From Bacteroidota bacterium (GTDB lineage Bacteria; Bacteroidota; Bacteroidia; Chitinophagales; Chitinophagaceae), in NCBI GenBank assembly GCA_018267545.1, contig JAFDYG010000466.1:243918-307917 (forward strand): 64,000 nt of DNA, in the 5' to 3' direction. The translations under genes and the position numbers were made by a program. Every line of letters begins with the position of its first letter. Position 1 is the stretch's first letter. Positions 43,282-52,240 of this stretch are shown here, piece by piece. The notes under the pieces are model-generated. The model did no database searches. It was not told where the DNA came from and saw only the letters and a program-made list of their open reading frames with translations.

Positions 43282-44817
43282 ATGAGTACTTCCGCAACGG
43301 CCGTCGCACCGGCATCCAATGTGGCGTCACGCCCATCCTTTAAAGAAAAATACGATCATTTCATCGGTGGTAAATGGGTAGCTCCCGATGGGGGGCAATA
43401 CTTCGACAATATTTCGCCTATCGACGGTAAGGCCTTCACTCAGGCGGCGCGAGGGAATGCCCGTGATATCGAGAAGGCGCTGGATGCTGCACATGCGGCG
43501 TTTCCCTTGTGGAGCAAGACTGGAGCTGCCTATCGTAGCAATCTATTATTAAAGATTGCGCAGATTATCGAGGATAACCTTGAATATCTGGCTATTGTGG
43601 AGACCATCGACAATGGCAAGGCGATAAGGGAGACCAGGGCTGCGGATTTGCCGCTGGTTGTGGATCACTTCCGGTATTTCGCCGGGGTTCTTCGTTCCGA
43701 AGAGGGGACGATCAGCGAGCATGACGAGACGACGGTCAGCATCAACCTGCACGAGCCTATCGGGGTTGTGGGGCAGATCATTCCCTGGAATTTTCCTTTG
43801 CTGATGGCGGCCTGGAAGATGGCCCCTGCATTAGCCGCGGGCTGCTGTGTAGTTGTCAAGCCGGCCGAGCAGACGCCTACGAGCATTATGGTCCTGATGG
43901 AGCTGGTCGGGCATCTGTTGCCGCCGGGAGTGCTGAATATCGTTACGGGTTTTGGTCCGGAGGCTGGGAAGCCGCTGGCAACGTCTCCGCGAGTACAGAA
44001 AGTCGCGTTTACCGGGGAGACAACAACGGGCCGGCTGATCATGCAGTATGCTTCTGAAAATCTTATCCCTGTCACGATGGAGCTGGGGGGCAAGAGTCCG
44101 AACATCTTTTTCGAGTCGGTGATGGATGCCGACGATGAATTTCTCGACAAGGCCGTAGAGGGAGCTGTTATGTTTGCTCTCAATCAGGGAGAGGTCTGTA
44201 CTTGTCCCAGCCGTATCCTGGTACACGAAAAAATATACGAGCCGTTTATGGAGCGGGTTATTCGCCGGACGAAGGCCATCAAGATGGGCAATCCGTTGGA
44301 TGGCACTGTCATGATGGGGGCGCAGGCGTCGGAGGATCAGTACAATAAGATACTCAGCTATCTGGAGATCGGCAAACAAGAAGGGGCCAAGGTTCTCTGT
44401 GGGGGTGAGGCTTTTCATCAGAACAGCGGTCTCGAGCACGGCTATTATATAAAGCCGACTTTGTTCAGGGGGAACAACAAGATGCGCATCTTCCAGGAAG
44501 AAATATTCGGACCTGTCAGCTGTGTCACTACCTTCAGCTCTACACAGGAAGCGATAGACATCGCAAACGATACGCTTTATGGATTAGGCGCAGGGGTGTG
44601 GACGCGTGATGCGCATGAGCTATACCAGGTGCCGAGGGCAATACAAGCCGGGAGGGTCTGGGTCAACTGTTATCATGCTTATCCTGCGCATGCGCCGTTC
44701 GGTGGTTACAAGAAATCGGGTTTTGGCAGGGAGACGCACAAAATGATGCTGAATCATTATCGTCAGACCAAAAATATGTTGATCTCTTATAGTAAAAACA
44801 AACTGGGATTCTTCTAA
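43282..44817 (+). CDS. NAD-dependent aldehyde dehydrogenase (AcoD/ExaC-type)
   Basis: The 511-aa protein is a full-length aldehyde dehydrogenase: [22 protein letters not shown], Glu267 in MELGGKSPN and the nucleophile Cys306 in GEVCTCPSR, with a second cysteine at 308 as in the acetaldehyde dehydrogenase II/ExaC type. The reaction is oxidation of an aldehyde to a carboxylic acid with NAD+. The stop codon overlaps the start of the DUF779 gene (TAATGG), so the two are coupled; DUF779 companions are a standard feature of this group. Confidence 0.95.
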   Translation: MSTSATAVAPASNVASRPSFKEKYDHFIGGKWVAPDGGQYFDNISPIDGKAFTQAARGNARDIEKALDAAHAAFPLWSKTGAAYRSNLLLKIAQIIEDNLEYLAIVETIDNGKAIRETRAADLPLVVDHFRYFAGVLRSEEGTISEHDETTVSINLHEPIGVVGQIIPWNFPLLMAAWKMAPALAAGCCVVVKPAEQTPTSIMVLMELVGHLLPPGVLNIVTGFGPEAGKPLATSPRVQKVAFTGETTTGRLIMQYASENLIPVTMELGGKSPNIFFESVMDADDEFLDKAVEGAVMFALNQGEVCTCPSRILVHEKIYEPFMERVIRRTKAIKMGNPLDGTVMMGAQASEDQYNKILSYLEIGKQEGAKVLCGGEAFHQNSGLEHGYYIKPTLFRGNNKMRIFQEEIFGPVSCVTTFSSTQEAIDIANDTLYGLGAGVWTRDAHELYQVPRAIQAGRVWVNCYHAYPAHAPFGGYKKSGFGRETHKMMLNHYRQTKNMLISYSKNKLGFF

Positions 44818-45197
44818 TGGAAGTCCAACGCATCATATCTACGGAAAAGGCGGACCAACTGATCGACAAACTAAGGGCGGATCATGGTCAGCTGATGTTC
44901 CATCAGAGCGGCGGATGTTGTGACGGGTCACAGCCGATGTGTTTTGCGGAGGGCGAATTCAAGACCGGCAGCAGTGATATATGTCTAGGGGTCGTGCATG
45001 GCTGCCGGTTCTTTATGTCTTCCGATCAATACGAGTATTGGAAACACACGCAGCTGATACTCGATGTGACACCCGGCCGGGGAAGCAGCTTTTCGCTGGA
45101 AATCCCTTTAGGGGTGAGGTTTCTGACCCGGAGCCGGGTATTTACAGACGAGGAATTGCGAGCTTTGGGCCTACTGGCACCGAAGTCTGCTGAGTGA
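44817..45197 (+). CDS. DUF779-domain protein, aldehyde dehydrogenase companion
   Basis: The 126-aa protein covers the DUF779 domain: HQSGGCCDGSQPMCFAEGEF (residues 28-47) and LGVVHGCRFFMSSDQYEYWKHTQL (near 57-80). Conserved cysteines (GCCDG, PMC) may bind metal or act in redox chemistry. In many bacteria the gene is coupled to an aldehyde dehydrogenase; the role is unknown. It shares one base with the dehydrogenase gene. The 3' end overlaps the convergent DoxX gene by 56 bp. Confidence 0.9.
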   Translation: MEVQRIISTEKADQLIDKLRADHGQLMFHQSGGCCDGSQPMCFAEGEFKTGSSDICLGVVHGCRFFMSSDQYEYWKHTQLILDVTPGRGSSFSLEIPLGVRFLTRSRVFTDEELRALGLLAPKSAE

Positions 45198-45561
45198 AGG
45201 ATTTCATCCGGTTATAACATACATAAGATACTAGCAGGATGGCTAATACGGCCAGCGGGAAGATGCTTTGTCCGTTGCCGATGCCGTCGACGGCGGTGTG
45301 CGAGATAAAGGCAAACAGGAAAGTAAAGGTGAAGCCGGCGTAGGCCCATTCTTTGGCTCGGGTAGGAATTTGGGGCAGGATGAGGAGAATGGCGCCGATT
45401 ACCTTGAAGGCTGTCAGTGCGACGCGGAAATAATCGGGGTAGCCCAGGTGGCTGATTCCTTCTTTGGCTAATGCCGTGTTGAAAGTGAGGGCGGGCAGGA
45501 GTCCTTCGAAGAGGACGACGAGGGTAGTGCAGGTCCAGTAGGTGATTTTTACGCTTTTCAT
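45142..45561 (-). CDS. DoxX-family membrane protein
   Basis: The 139-aa protein has four membrane helices (about residues 8-28, 45-65, 70-90, 98-118), as in the DoxX-like family: TCTTLVVLFEGLLPALTFN and ILLILPQIPTRAKEWAYAGF. It is a small inner membrane protein, perhaps linked to quinone or redox chemistry. It lies 19 bp after the VOC gene and is probably co-transcribed. The 3' end overlaps the DUF779 gene. Confidence 0.83.
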   Translation of the reverse strand: MKSVKITYWTCTTLVVLFEGLLPALTFNTALAKEGISHLGYPDYFRVALTAFKVIGAILLILPQIPTRAKEWAYAGFTFTFLFAFISHTAVDGIGNGQSIFPLAVLAILLVSYVCYNRMKSFTQQTSVPVGPKLAIPRL

Positions 45562-45580
45562 AACACTTTAGTTTTAATGA

Positions 45581-45991
45581 TTAGTTTCTCGAATGGTTCA
45601 GCATCCAGAGGATGCCGTATTTGTCGGTGAGCTCGCCATAGGTGGCTCCCCAGAAGCTTTGGTGCAGGGGGGTGACGACCTGGCCGCCGGCGGAGAGCTT
45701 GTCGAAGCAGGCATATAGCTCGTCATCGCTGCTGCAGCTGAGGCAGAGGGCGATGGAGTTGCCTGGTTTTAAGCGGGGGCCGAGCATGTCGGAGCCCATG
45801 ACGATGACGGCGCCGTCTTTGGTCAGGGTGCCGTGGATGATGTTGGCGCCGGCTTCGGAAGGCATCTGGGCGGCCATGGGAGATTCGGCAACCTTTTGCA
45901 GGTAGATCTCGCCGCCGAGGCATTGCTGGTAGAAGGTCAGCGCCTCGCGGCATTGACCGCTGAATTGTAAGTAGGCTATAAGCTGTGTCAT
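45581..45991 (-). CDS. VOC family protein (PhnB-like)
   Basis: The 136-aa protein has the paired beta-alpha-beta-beta-beta units of the vicinal-oxygen-chelate superfamily, of the PhnB/DUF1428-like type: LQFSGQCREALTFYQQCLGG, then GANIIHGTLTKDGAVIVMGSD, ending with FWGATYGELTDKYGILWML. Its metal ligands are partly missing, as often in this subgroup, so catalytic activity is uncertain. It is the first gene of a two-gene unit with DoxX. Confidence 0.87.
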   Translation of the reverse strand: MTQLIAYLQFSGQCREALTFYQQCLGGEIYLQKVAESPMAAQMPSEAGANIIHGTLTKDGAVIVMGSDMLGPRLKPGNSIALCLSCSSDDELYACFDKLSAGGQVVTPLHQSFWGATYGELTDKYGILWMLNHSRN

Positions 45992-46012
45992 GCTGCTTCG
46001 ATTTTGTCAAAA

Positions 46013-46020
46013 CAAAGCTA
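46013..46020 (-). promoter_or_regulatory. -7 promoter element of the VOC-DoxX unit
   Basis: On the minus strand TAGCTTTG matches TAnnTTTG perfectly, 22 bp upstream of the VOC start codon. A matching TTTG -33 is not seen. An overlapping palindrome TTTTG-T-CAAAA (46002-46012) may be an operator. Confidence 0.42.
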
Positions 46021-46126
46021 GTTTGCATTTTTGGGATGGAACGGGCGGTAATCCGTCAATGTAAGGGGTTGTTTACGACAGTAAATGGGATTATCTTTAT
46101 CTCCCAAATAATAAACAGCTAGCACT

Positions 46127-47104
46127 ATGAAAAATATAGCCATCCTTGTCCCGGAGACTGCTGTGATCGAGGCGGTAGCCGATCCCCGATATGCATTTAC
46201 GGCGGTCAACGAATTCCTGAAAAGTGCAGGCCGGCAGCCTTTATTCAACATCCAGCTCGTGGGCTTGACGCCGGAGGTCAGGGTGACGGATGGGCTTTTC
46301 TCCATTCATACCGATGCTGTGCTGCGGAATGCAAGGAAGCCGGACCTGATCATTATCCCTGCGGTGAGCGGGAATATGGAGCAGGCTGTGCGATTGAACA
46401 GATATTTCTTTCACTGGGTCGTTCAACATTATAAGATGGGTACGGAAGTGGCCAGCCTTTGTCTGGGTGCTTTCCTGCTGGCGGGTTCGGGTCTGCTGGA
46501 TGGCAGGACCTGTTCGACGCACTGGCTATTCGCCAATGAATTTCGGAACATGTATCCGGAAGTGGAGCTGATCGATGAAAAGATCGTTACCGAGCAGAAT
46601 GGATTATATACCAGCGGGGGGGCTAATTCGTATTGGAATTTGCTCCTTTACCTGATCGAGAAGTATACCGATCGGGAGATGGCGATCCTTACTTCTAAAT
46701 TTTTCGTCCTGGATATCGACCGGAATAGTCAGTCTCCTTTTAGCATCTTCAAGGGGCAGAAGGTGCATAATGATGCCGAGATTGCCAAGGTGCAGGAATT
46801 TATAGAGGCGAATTACCAGGACAAGATAACGGTGGATGAGCTTTGCGAAAAGTTCGGGATTGCGCGGAGGACGTTTGAAAGAAGATTCAAGAAAGCTACG
46901 AATAATACCGTGCTGGAGTATTGGCAGCGGGTGAAGATCGAAGCGGCCAAGCGCCAGCTGGAGCTAAGCCGTAAGACGGTGGGTGAGGTAATGTACGAGG
47001 TGGGTTATAGCGATACAAAAGCTTTTAGGGATATTTTCAAGAAGGTAACGTCGATGTCTCCTGTCGACTACCGTAATAAATACAATAAAGAAGCCTTCAA
47101 CTAG
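46127..47104 (+). CDS. GlxA-type transcriptional regulator (DJ-1/PfpI domain plus AraC HTH)
   Basis: The 325-aa protein has an N-terminal DJ-1/PfpI-like domain (residues 1-185; nucleophile-elbow-like SLCLGAFLLAGSGLL near 113) and a C-terminal AraC-type double helix-turn-helix (about 225-320; VDELCEKFGIARRTFERRFKKATN and VGEVMYEVGYSDTKAFRDIFKKV). GlxA-type regulators respond to small molecules through the N-terminal domain. It is divergent from the VOC-DoxX unit and lies upstream of susC, with 307 bp of leader, and could control either. Confidence 0.92.
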   Translation: MKNIAILVPETAVIEAVADPRYAFTAVNEFLKSAGRQPLFNIQLVGLTPEVRVTDGLFSIHTDAVLRNARKPDLIIIPAVSGNMEQAVRLNRYFFHWVVQHYKMGTEVASLCLGAFLLAGSGLLDGRTCSTHWLFANEFRNMYPEVELIDEKIVTEQNGLYTSGGANSYWNLLLYLIEKYTDREMAILTSKFFVLDIDRNSQSPFSIFKGQKVHNDAEIAKVQEFIEANYQDKITVDELCEKFGIARRTFERRFKKATNNTVLEYWQRVKIEAAKRQLELSRKTVGEVMYEVGYSDTKAFRDIFKKVTSMSPVDYRNKYNKEAFN

Positions 47105-47411
47105 ACGAACAATTTGATTTAACTCTTTGTTGTGAACTCTTGATTGCCTCCCCAACATTGGGGGTTAGGTGCTCATGCATCTATTTTCTTTTTTATGTTG
47201 TCTCACTAAAATGCTAAAGCAATAATATTGCGGCACTTATTTTGTGATACAAAAATTGCGTACATATGATTACATAGCCCGCACTGTTTTTCTGTGAGGT
47301 CAATAAAAAACCGGAAGCGCTTGCAACACTCCCGGCTGAATAATGGGGCCTTACAGTGGTTATTTCCTTTAACGAGAACTTTCACTGTCAAAACCCAATC
47401 GAAACAAAAGT
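47105..47411. promoter_or_regulatory. susC upstream region with operator-like palindrome
   Basis: About 307 bp with no gene. It contains a near-perfect inverted repeat ATTTTGT-GAT-ACAAAAAT (47240-47257). A possible promoter TTTG (47241-47244) / TACATATG (47261-47268) has 16-bp spacing and one mismatch. A minus-strand terminator-like hairpin (47302-47335) and the stem ACAGTG / CACTGT (47353-47388) are also present. Confidence 0.45.
47302..47398 (-). ncRNA. Candidate antisense small RNA in the susC leader
   Basis: On the minus strand a -7 element TACTTTTG (plus 47405-47412, matches TAnnTTTG) would start an RNA near 47398. It would fold as ACAGTG...CACTGT and end at the hairpin CCGGGAG-N11-CTTCCGG plus TTTTTTATT (47302-47335). 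The wobble pair in this stem is valid only in the minus-strand RNA. Bacteroides PULs have antisense RNAs near susC (DonS type). No -33 is seen. Confidence 0.38.
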
Positions 47412-50400
47412 ATGAAATCCCCGTTTCACTGTATGCCTGTTGATACAGGTGTGCAGCCGCAATCCGGCAGGAGCCGATTGCTTGCTAGTCTGATATTGAT
47501 TATCAGTACTTTGATGATGCCCACGGCATCGATTTTAGCCAACAATTATTTTCAAACTCCCATTCAGACGCCGATTAAAGGTGTCATCAAGAATGAAAAA
47601 GGCGAGCCTTTGTCCAACGTTACTATAGTAGTAAAGGGGACGGCAAGGCAGACTCTCAGTAACGAAAGTGGTGAATTTACCATCCAAGCGGATGATTCTG
47701 CTGTGATTCAATTTACCTCCGTGGGGTATGCTGCTACGGAGATCACGGTCGGTGCAGAAAAGAATGTTACGGTCGTGATGAAACAAGCACAGGCTGCTTT
47801 AACCGAAGTAGTCGTGACCGCACTGGGTATCCGTCGCAGTGAGAAATCTCTTACCTATGCTGCTCAGCAGATAAGCGGTTCACAGCTGACGTCGGTGAAG
47901 ACCGATAACCTGATGAACAGCCTAAATGGTAAAGTAGCGGGTCTAACCATTTCTCCCAGCGCGTCCGGTGTGGGTGGATCGGCCAAGGTAATTCTTCGGG
48001 GCAGCCGTTCGGCAAATGGCAATAACCAGCCTCTTTACGTCATCGATGGTATTCCTATCAGCAATGCAAATAACGCCAATGGGCAGCCTGGCGGAACCTA
48101 TGGGGGTACACCTGACGGCGGTGACGGCATTTCCAACCTCAACCCCGAGGATATCGCCAGCATCTCCGTGCTGGAGGGCGCTTCTGCTGCTGCGTTGTAT
48201 GGCAGCCAGGCGCAGAACGGGGTCATCCTGATCAATACCAAGAAGGGAAGACCCGGCCAGACGCAAATCAATGTGACTTCTTCGGTCTTTACCGATAATA
48301 TCGCCTACAAGCCGAAGTTTCAAAATTCGTATGGTCAGACGACGCCTACGGCTACGGACAGCTGGGGTGCGGCGATCAGTGGCGGGCATGACAACCTGAA
48401 GGAGTTCTTCCAGACAGGGACGAACTGGACCAATGCCGTGAACGTTTCAGGGGGCGGAGAGAATGCGCAGACATTTTTTTCGTATGCAAATACCTGGGCC
48501 AATGGGGTTCAGCCGAACAACAAACTCTTGAGAAATAATTTTAATCTGCATGAAACGGCCCGGATGCTAAACAATAAGCTGACGGTAGACGGGAATGTGA
48601 GTTATATTACTCAAAGAATTAATAACAGCCCTGCCATCGGTCTTTATCAGAATACGCTGACGGGTTTGTACCTTTTTCCGCGTGGGCGGGATATCCTCCC
48701 TTTTAAAAACGTTTATCTGAATCCGGACAGTACGGGTTTTGCCAGGCAGAACTGGCCCTTCAACGATGGTCTTTACCAGCAGAATCCCTGGTGGATAGTC
48801 AATATGGAGCCCAGCGTAGCCAATCGTAAGCGGATCCTGTTCAACGGGAGCATTCGTTACGAGGTCGCTCCCTGGTTGAATATCCAGGCGAGGGGAAATG
48901 TGGATCGGATTAGTGACGACTATGAATTTCATATTAGCTCCGGCACCAATGCCATCTATAATAATAATGGTCATGGGCGGATGCTGATCAACAGCCAGAC
49001 GACGGAGCAGAAGTATGGCGACTTTATCGTCAACTTCAATATACCTATGAAGAGCGACTTCAAGGTGAATGGTCTGGTGGGTACCAGCATTACGGATAAT
49101 ACGACCAATGGCTTGTACCTGACGGGAGACCTGTCCACGCCCGATTTCTTTACGGCGGGCAATATCATCGCGAGCCTTCCCGGTCTGAGCTCGGTGACGA
49201 CCAGTCCGGCGACGCAATATGTTCCACCGGGTGGGCGGAACAGTCCTTTCCCTTCGCACAGCCAGCTACAGAGTGTGTTTGGGAACCTGGATGTGTCCTA
49301 TAACGATTGGGCGTATTTAACGCTAACGGGTCGTAACGACTGGTCCTCGAATCTTGCGTTCACTCCGAACATTTCCTTCTTCTATCCTTCGGTAGGTGTT
49401 TCGGTCATTCTTTCGCAGCTTTTGCATATGCCTTCCTTTGTCAACTATGGCAAGGTGCGTGGGACGTATGCAGAGGTCGGAAACACCGTTCCTCCTTATC
49501 TGACGCTGGTACAAAATACGCAGAACTCTTCGGGGCAGCTGGTTTTCAATACCGAGAATGCGTTCCGGACGTTGAAGCCGGAGAGGACAAAATCCTTCGA
49601 GTTCGGTACGGAATGGCGTTTCCTCAACAACCGTCTCAACTTCAGCTTCACCTATTATAAGACCAATACGCGCAATCAGTATTTCCCGATTCAGCCGGTG
49701 ACGGCTTCCTTGTTCTCGACGGGTTATGTCAATGCGGGGAATATCCAGAATACGGGTATCGAATTTACGCTGGGATATGACGTGATCCGTGACCGGAGCT
49801 TTACCTGGAACACGTCGTTGAATGGTGCGTTGAACCGGAATAAGATCATCGATGTCGACAGCAAGGACAGCATCCTTACGTTTGCGTTGACGCAGAATGG
49901 GAATAACGCGTATGAATCGCGGATCACGAAGGGCGGTCAGTACGGGGACATCTATGGCTACACGCTCGTGAAAGATGCGCAGGGCCGGGTGATGCTGAGT
50001 GGTGACGGAAGTGCGGCCAACCCTTATAAGCCTCAGCAGAGCAGCGTCTTCAATAAGATCGGTAATTCTGCCCCGAGGTATCAGCTGGGATGGCGGAATG
50101 ACTTTACCTATAAGAAATTCACCCTGGGCATCCTGGTCGACGGCAAGTTCGGCGGGCAGGTATTGTCGCTGACGCAGGCTATCCTGGACCAGTATGGTGT
50201 TTCGCAAGAAACGGGGGACGCTCGGAACGCCGGCGGCGTTCATATCAATGGTGTAGATGCAACGGGTAAGGCTGTCAATACGGTTGATGCGAAGACCTGG
50301 TATCAAGCGGTCGGCGGTCGTAATGGCGTCTCGGGTGAATATATCTACAGCGCTACCGTCGTTCGTTTGCGCGAGGCCTCCCTGGGATATACGCTGCCGA

Positions 50401-50585
50401 TTCCGAACGGTTTCTTCAAGTCGGTCAAGGTATCGGCTGTGGGTCGCAACCTGGCGTATTTCTACAAGAAGGCGTCCTTCGATCCTGAGCTGACGTTGTC
50501 TACGGGCAATGGTCTTTCGGGTGTCGATGTATTCAGCCAGCCTGCTTTGCGTAATGTCGGCTTTAGTGTAAATGCCAGTTTCTAA
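47412..50585 (+). CDS. SusC/RagA-family TonB-linked outer membrane protein
   Basis: The 1057-aa protein has a signal peptide-like start (residues 22-43), a carboxypeptidase-D-like domain (about 55-120; IKGVIKNEKGEPLSNVTIVVKG), the plug (about 130-270; TEVVVTALGIRRSEKSLTYAA, LMNSLNGKVAGLTI, ISVLEGASAAALYGSQAQNGVILI) and a 22-strand barrel to the end (VGFSVNASF). There is no STN domain, so no direct anti-sigma signalling is expected. It works with the SusD-like lipoprotein to import glycan or peptide across the outer membrane. Substrate unknown. Confidence 0.96.
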   Translation: MKSPFHCMPVDTGVQPQSGRSRLLASLILIISTLMMPTASILANNYFQTPIQTPIKGVIKNEKGEPLSNVTIVVKGTARQTLSNESGEFTIQADDSAVIQFTSVGYAATEITVGAEKNVTVVMKQAQAALTEVVVTALGIRRSEKSLTYAAQQISGSQLTSVKTDNLMNSLNGKVAGLTISPSASGVGGSAKVILRGSRSANGNNQPLYVIDGIPISNANNANGQPGGTYGGTPDGGDGISNLNPEDIASISVLEGASAAALYGSQAQNGVILINTKKGRPGQTQINVTSSVFTDNIAYKPKFQNSYGQTTPTATDSWGAAISGGHDNLKEFFQTGTNWTNAVNVSGGGENAQTFFSYANTWANGVQPNNKLLRNNFNLHETARMLNNKLTVDGNVSYITQRINNSPAIGLYQNTLTGLYLFPRGRDILPFKNVYLNPDSTGFARQNWPFNDGLYQQNPWWIVNMEPSVANRKRILFNGSIRYEVAPWLNIQARGNVDRISDDYEFHISSGTNAIYNNNGHGRMLINSQTTEQKYGDFIVNFNIPMKSDFKVNGLVGTSITDNTTNGLYLTGDLSTPDFFTAGNIIASLPGLSSVTTSPATQYVPPGGRNSPFPSHSQLQSVFGNLDVSYNDWAYLTLTGRNDWSSNLAFTPNISFFYPSVGVSVILSQLLHMPSFVNYGKVRGTYAEVGNTVPPYLTLVQNTQNSSGQLVFNTENAFRTLKPERTKSFEFGTEWRFLNNRLNFSFTYYKTNTRNQYFPIQPVTASLFSTGYVNAGNIQNTGIEFTLGYDVIRDRSFTWNTSLNGALNRNKIIDVDSKDSILTFALTQNGNNAYESRITKGGQYGDIYGYTLVKDAQGRVMLSGDGSAANPYKPQQSSVFNKIGNSAPRYQLGWRNDFTYKKFTLGILVDGKFGGQVLSLTQAILDQYGVSQETGDARNAGGVHINGVDATGKAVNTVDAKTWYQAVGGRNGVSGEYIYSATVVRLREASLGYTLPIPNGFFKSVKVSAVGRNLAYFYKKASFDPELTLSTGNGLSGVDVFSQPALRNVGFSVNASF

Positions 50586-50603
50586 ACCTTCTTAATTCAA
50601 GTC

Positions 50604-52187
50604 ATGAAAAAATATATTTCCATTCGTACGGCCGGTTTGTTTGCGGCGGTAGTGTTGGCCGGAAGCAGCTGTACGAAGAATTTCGAGTCGTATAATACGA
50701 ACCAGGGGTCGCTGAACAATAGTCAGACGATCGCGATACTGCCGACGGCTTATGGTCCGTTGCAGCAGTCCATTTATAGCAACTATCAGATTGCGCAGAA
50801 CCTGAGTGCGGATGCGTTTGGCGGGTTTATGATGTCGCCGACGCCTTTCAAGGCTTCCTATGATCTGAATTATTTTTTGGTCGATTCGTGGGACCGGACT
50901 GGATTTGTCGATCAGTATAACCTGGTGATGGCGCCTGTCGCCAAGATTGCGGCAACGGGTGTGCGTACGGCGAAGCCCGAGCTTTGGGCGGTGGCGTTGC
51001 TGTTACAGGTAGAAGCTATGCACCGGGTGACGGATCGTTTTGGCCCGATTCCTTATAGCAAGGCGGGTACTTCGATTACGAGCATCGCTTATGACAGTCA
51101 GAAGGACGTTTATGGATTGTTCTTCAAGCAGCTGGATACGGTTACAGCCAACTTGAATGCTTATCTTTCTTCCCGGCCTACAGATACGTCCTCGCTTGGG
51201 GCCAACGACCTGGTTTATCAGGGTCATTTGGACAAGTGGCTGAAGCTTGCCAATTCTTTGCGGTTGCGGCTGGCGATGCGGATCGTGAAGGCAGACGCGG
51301 CTACGGCTCAGGCGCAGGCAGAGAAGGCGTTGAGCGCTCCGGGCGGGTTGTTGACGACGTCGGCCGATGACGCAAAGTTTGCGCAGTCTGGTGGACGGAA
51401 CAACGATATCTGGCTCGTGACGGCTTCTTATGGCGACAACTGTCTGAATGCGGCGTTGACGACCTATATGACGGGTTATAGCGACCCACGGCTGCCGAAG
51501 TATGCAACGCCGGGTACGGACCCTGCGGTAGCGGGGAAGTATACGGGGATCCGTATTGGCATCAATATCGATTCGAAGGATACGTATAAAGGCTATGCTA
51601 CTCCGAATACGGCTACGACGTTTACGCAAACCTCTTCTCAATACCTGATGACGGCTGCGGAGGTTTGGTTCCTGAAGGCTGAAGCTGCGTTGAGGGGCTG
51701 GGCAGGCGCCGGAGATGCGAAAACGGACTATGAGACGGGTATTACCACTTCCTTCCAGCAGTGGGGTGTGAGTGCGGGTGGATATCTCTCCGATGCTACG
51801 AGCAAGCAGGCGGATTATGTGGACCCGAAGAATGCGGAGAATAATTCGGCTGCGCTGTCGTCGATCACGATACAGTGGGATGCTGCGGCTACGAACGAGG
51901 TGAAGCTGGAGCGTATCATCACGCAGAAGTGGCTGGCGATCTTCCCGGATGGGCAGGAGGCCTGGGCGGAGTTTCGCCGGACGGGTTATCCCAAGCTTTT
52001 TCCTGTCGTCAATAATATGAGCGGCGGGACCATTGATACGAAGACGCAGATTCGCCGGCTGATGTATCCGCAGAGTGAGTATACGTCAAATGGTGCGGCG
52101 GTTACCAGTGCGGTGCAGAGTCTGCTTGGCGGACCGGACAATGGCGGGACGAGATTGTGGTGGGACGTGAATAAGGCGAACTTTTAA
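50604..52187 (+). CDS. SusD/RagB-type nutrient-binding lipoprotein (SusD-like 2)
   Basis: The 527-aa protein has a lipoprotein signal (AAVVLAGSSCTK, Cys near residue 23) and the SusD-like-2 fold of TPR helices (ALLLQVEAMHRVTDRFGPIPYSKAG near residue 132, LRLRLAMRIVKADAATAQA near 215, YLMTAAEVWFLKAEAALRGWAG near 345, and the EVKLERIITQKWLAIFPDGQEAWAEFRRTGYPKL segment near 432 ending in LWWDVNKANF). It binds substrate at the surface and caps the SusC barrel. It starts 18 bp after susC. Confidence 0.95.
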   Translation: MKKYISIRTAGLFAAVVLAGSSCTKNFESYNTNQGSLNNSQTIAILPTAYGPLQQSIYSNYQIAQNLSADAFGGFMMSPTPFKASYDLNYFLVDSWDRTGFVDQYNLVMAPVAKIAATGVRTAKPELWAVALLLQVEAMHRVTDRFGPIPYSKAGTSITSIAYDSQKDVYGLFFKQLDTVTANLNAYLSSRPTDTSSLGANDLVYQGHLDKWLKLANSLRLRLAMRIVKADAATAQAQAEKALSAPGGLLTTSADDAKFAQSGGRNNDIWLVTASYGDNCLNAALTTYMTGYSDPRLPKYATPGTDPAVAGKYTGIRIGINIDSKDTYKGYATPNTATTFTQTSSQYLMTAAEVWFLKAEAALRGWAGAGDAKTDYETGITTSFQQWGVSAGGYLSDATSKQADYVDPKNAENNSAALSSITIQWDAAATNEVKLERIITQKWLAIFPDGQEAWAEFRRTGYPKLFPVVNNMSGGTIDTKTQIRRLMYPQSEYTSNGAAVTSAVQSLLGGPDNGGTRLWWDVNKANF

Positions 52188-52209
52188 GCTTATTTTCCAG
52201 CTTTTATAT

Positions 52210-52240
52210 AGGCGTGGCCCCAAGGGGCTGCGCCTTTTTT
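52210..52240 (+). terminator. Intrinsic terminator of the susCD pair
   Basis: AGGCGTGGCCCC-AA-GGGGCTGCGCCT (12-bp stem with two wobble pairs) followed by TTTTT. It lies 22 bp after the susD stop and overlaps the end of the convergent bestrophin gene. Confidence 0.88.

Noticed and set aside
47311-47324. LacI/CcpA-like AAGCGCTT core in the susC leader
   Set aside because: The 8-bp core is inside the terminator-like hairpin and lacks a full symmetric site; short enough to occur by chance.
47206-47391. Minus-strand 61-codon frame upstream of susC
   Set aside because: It spans a hairpin and promoter-like sites and has no protein features; an RNA is more likely.
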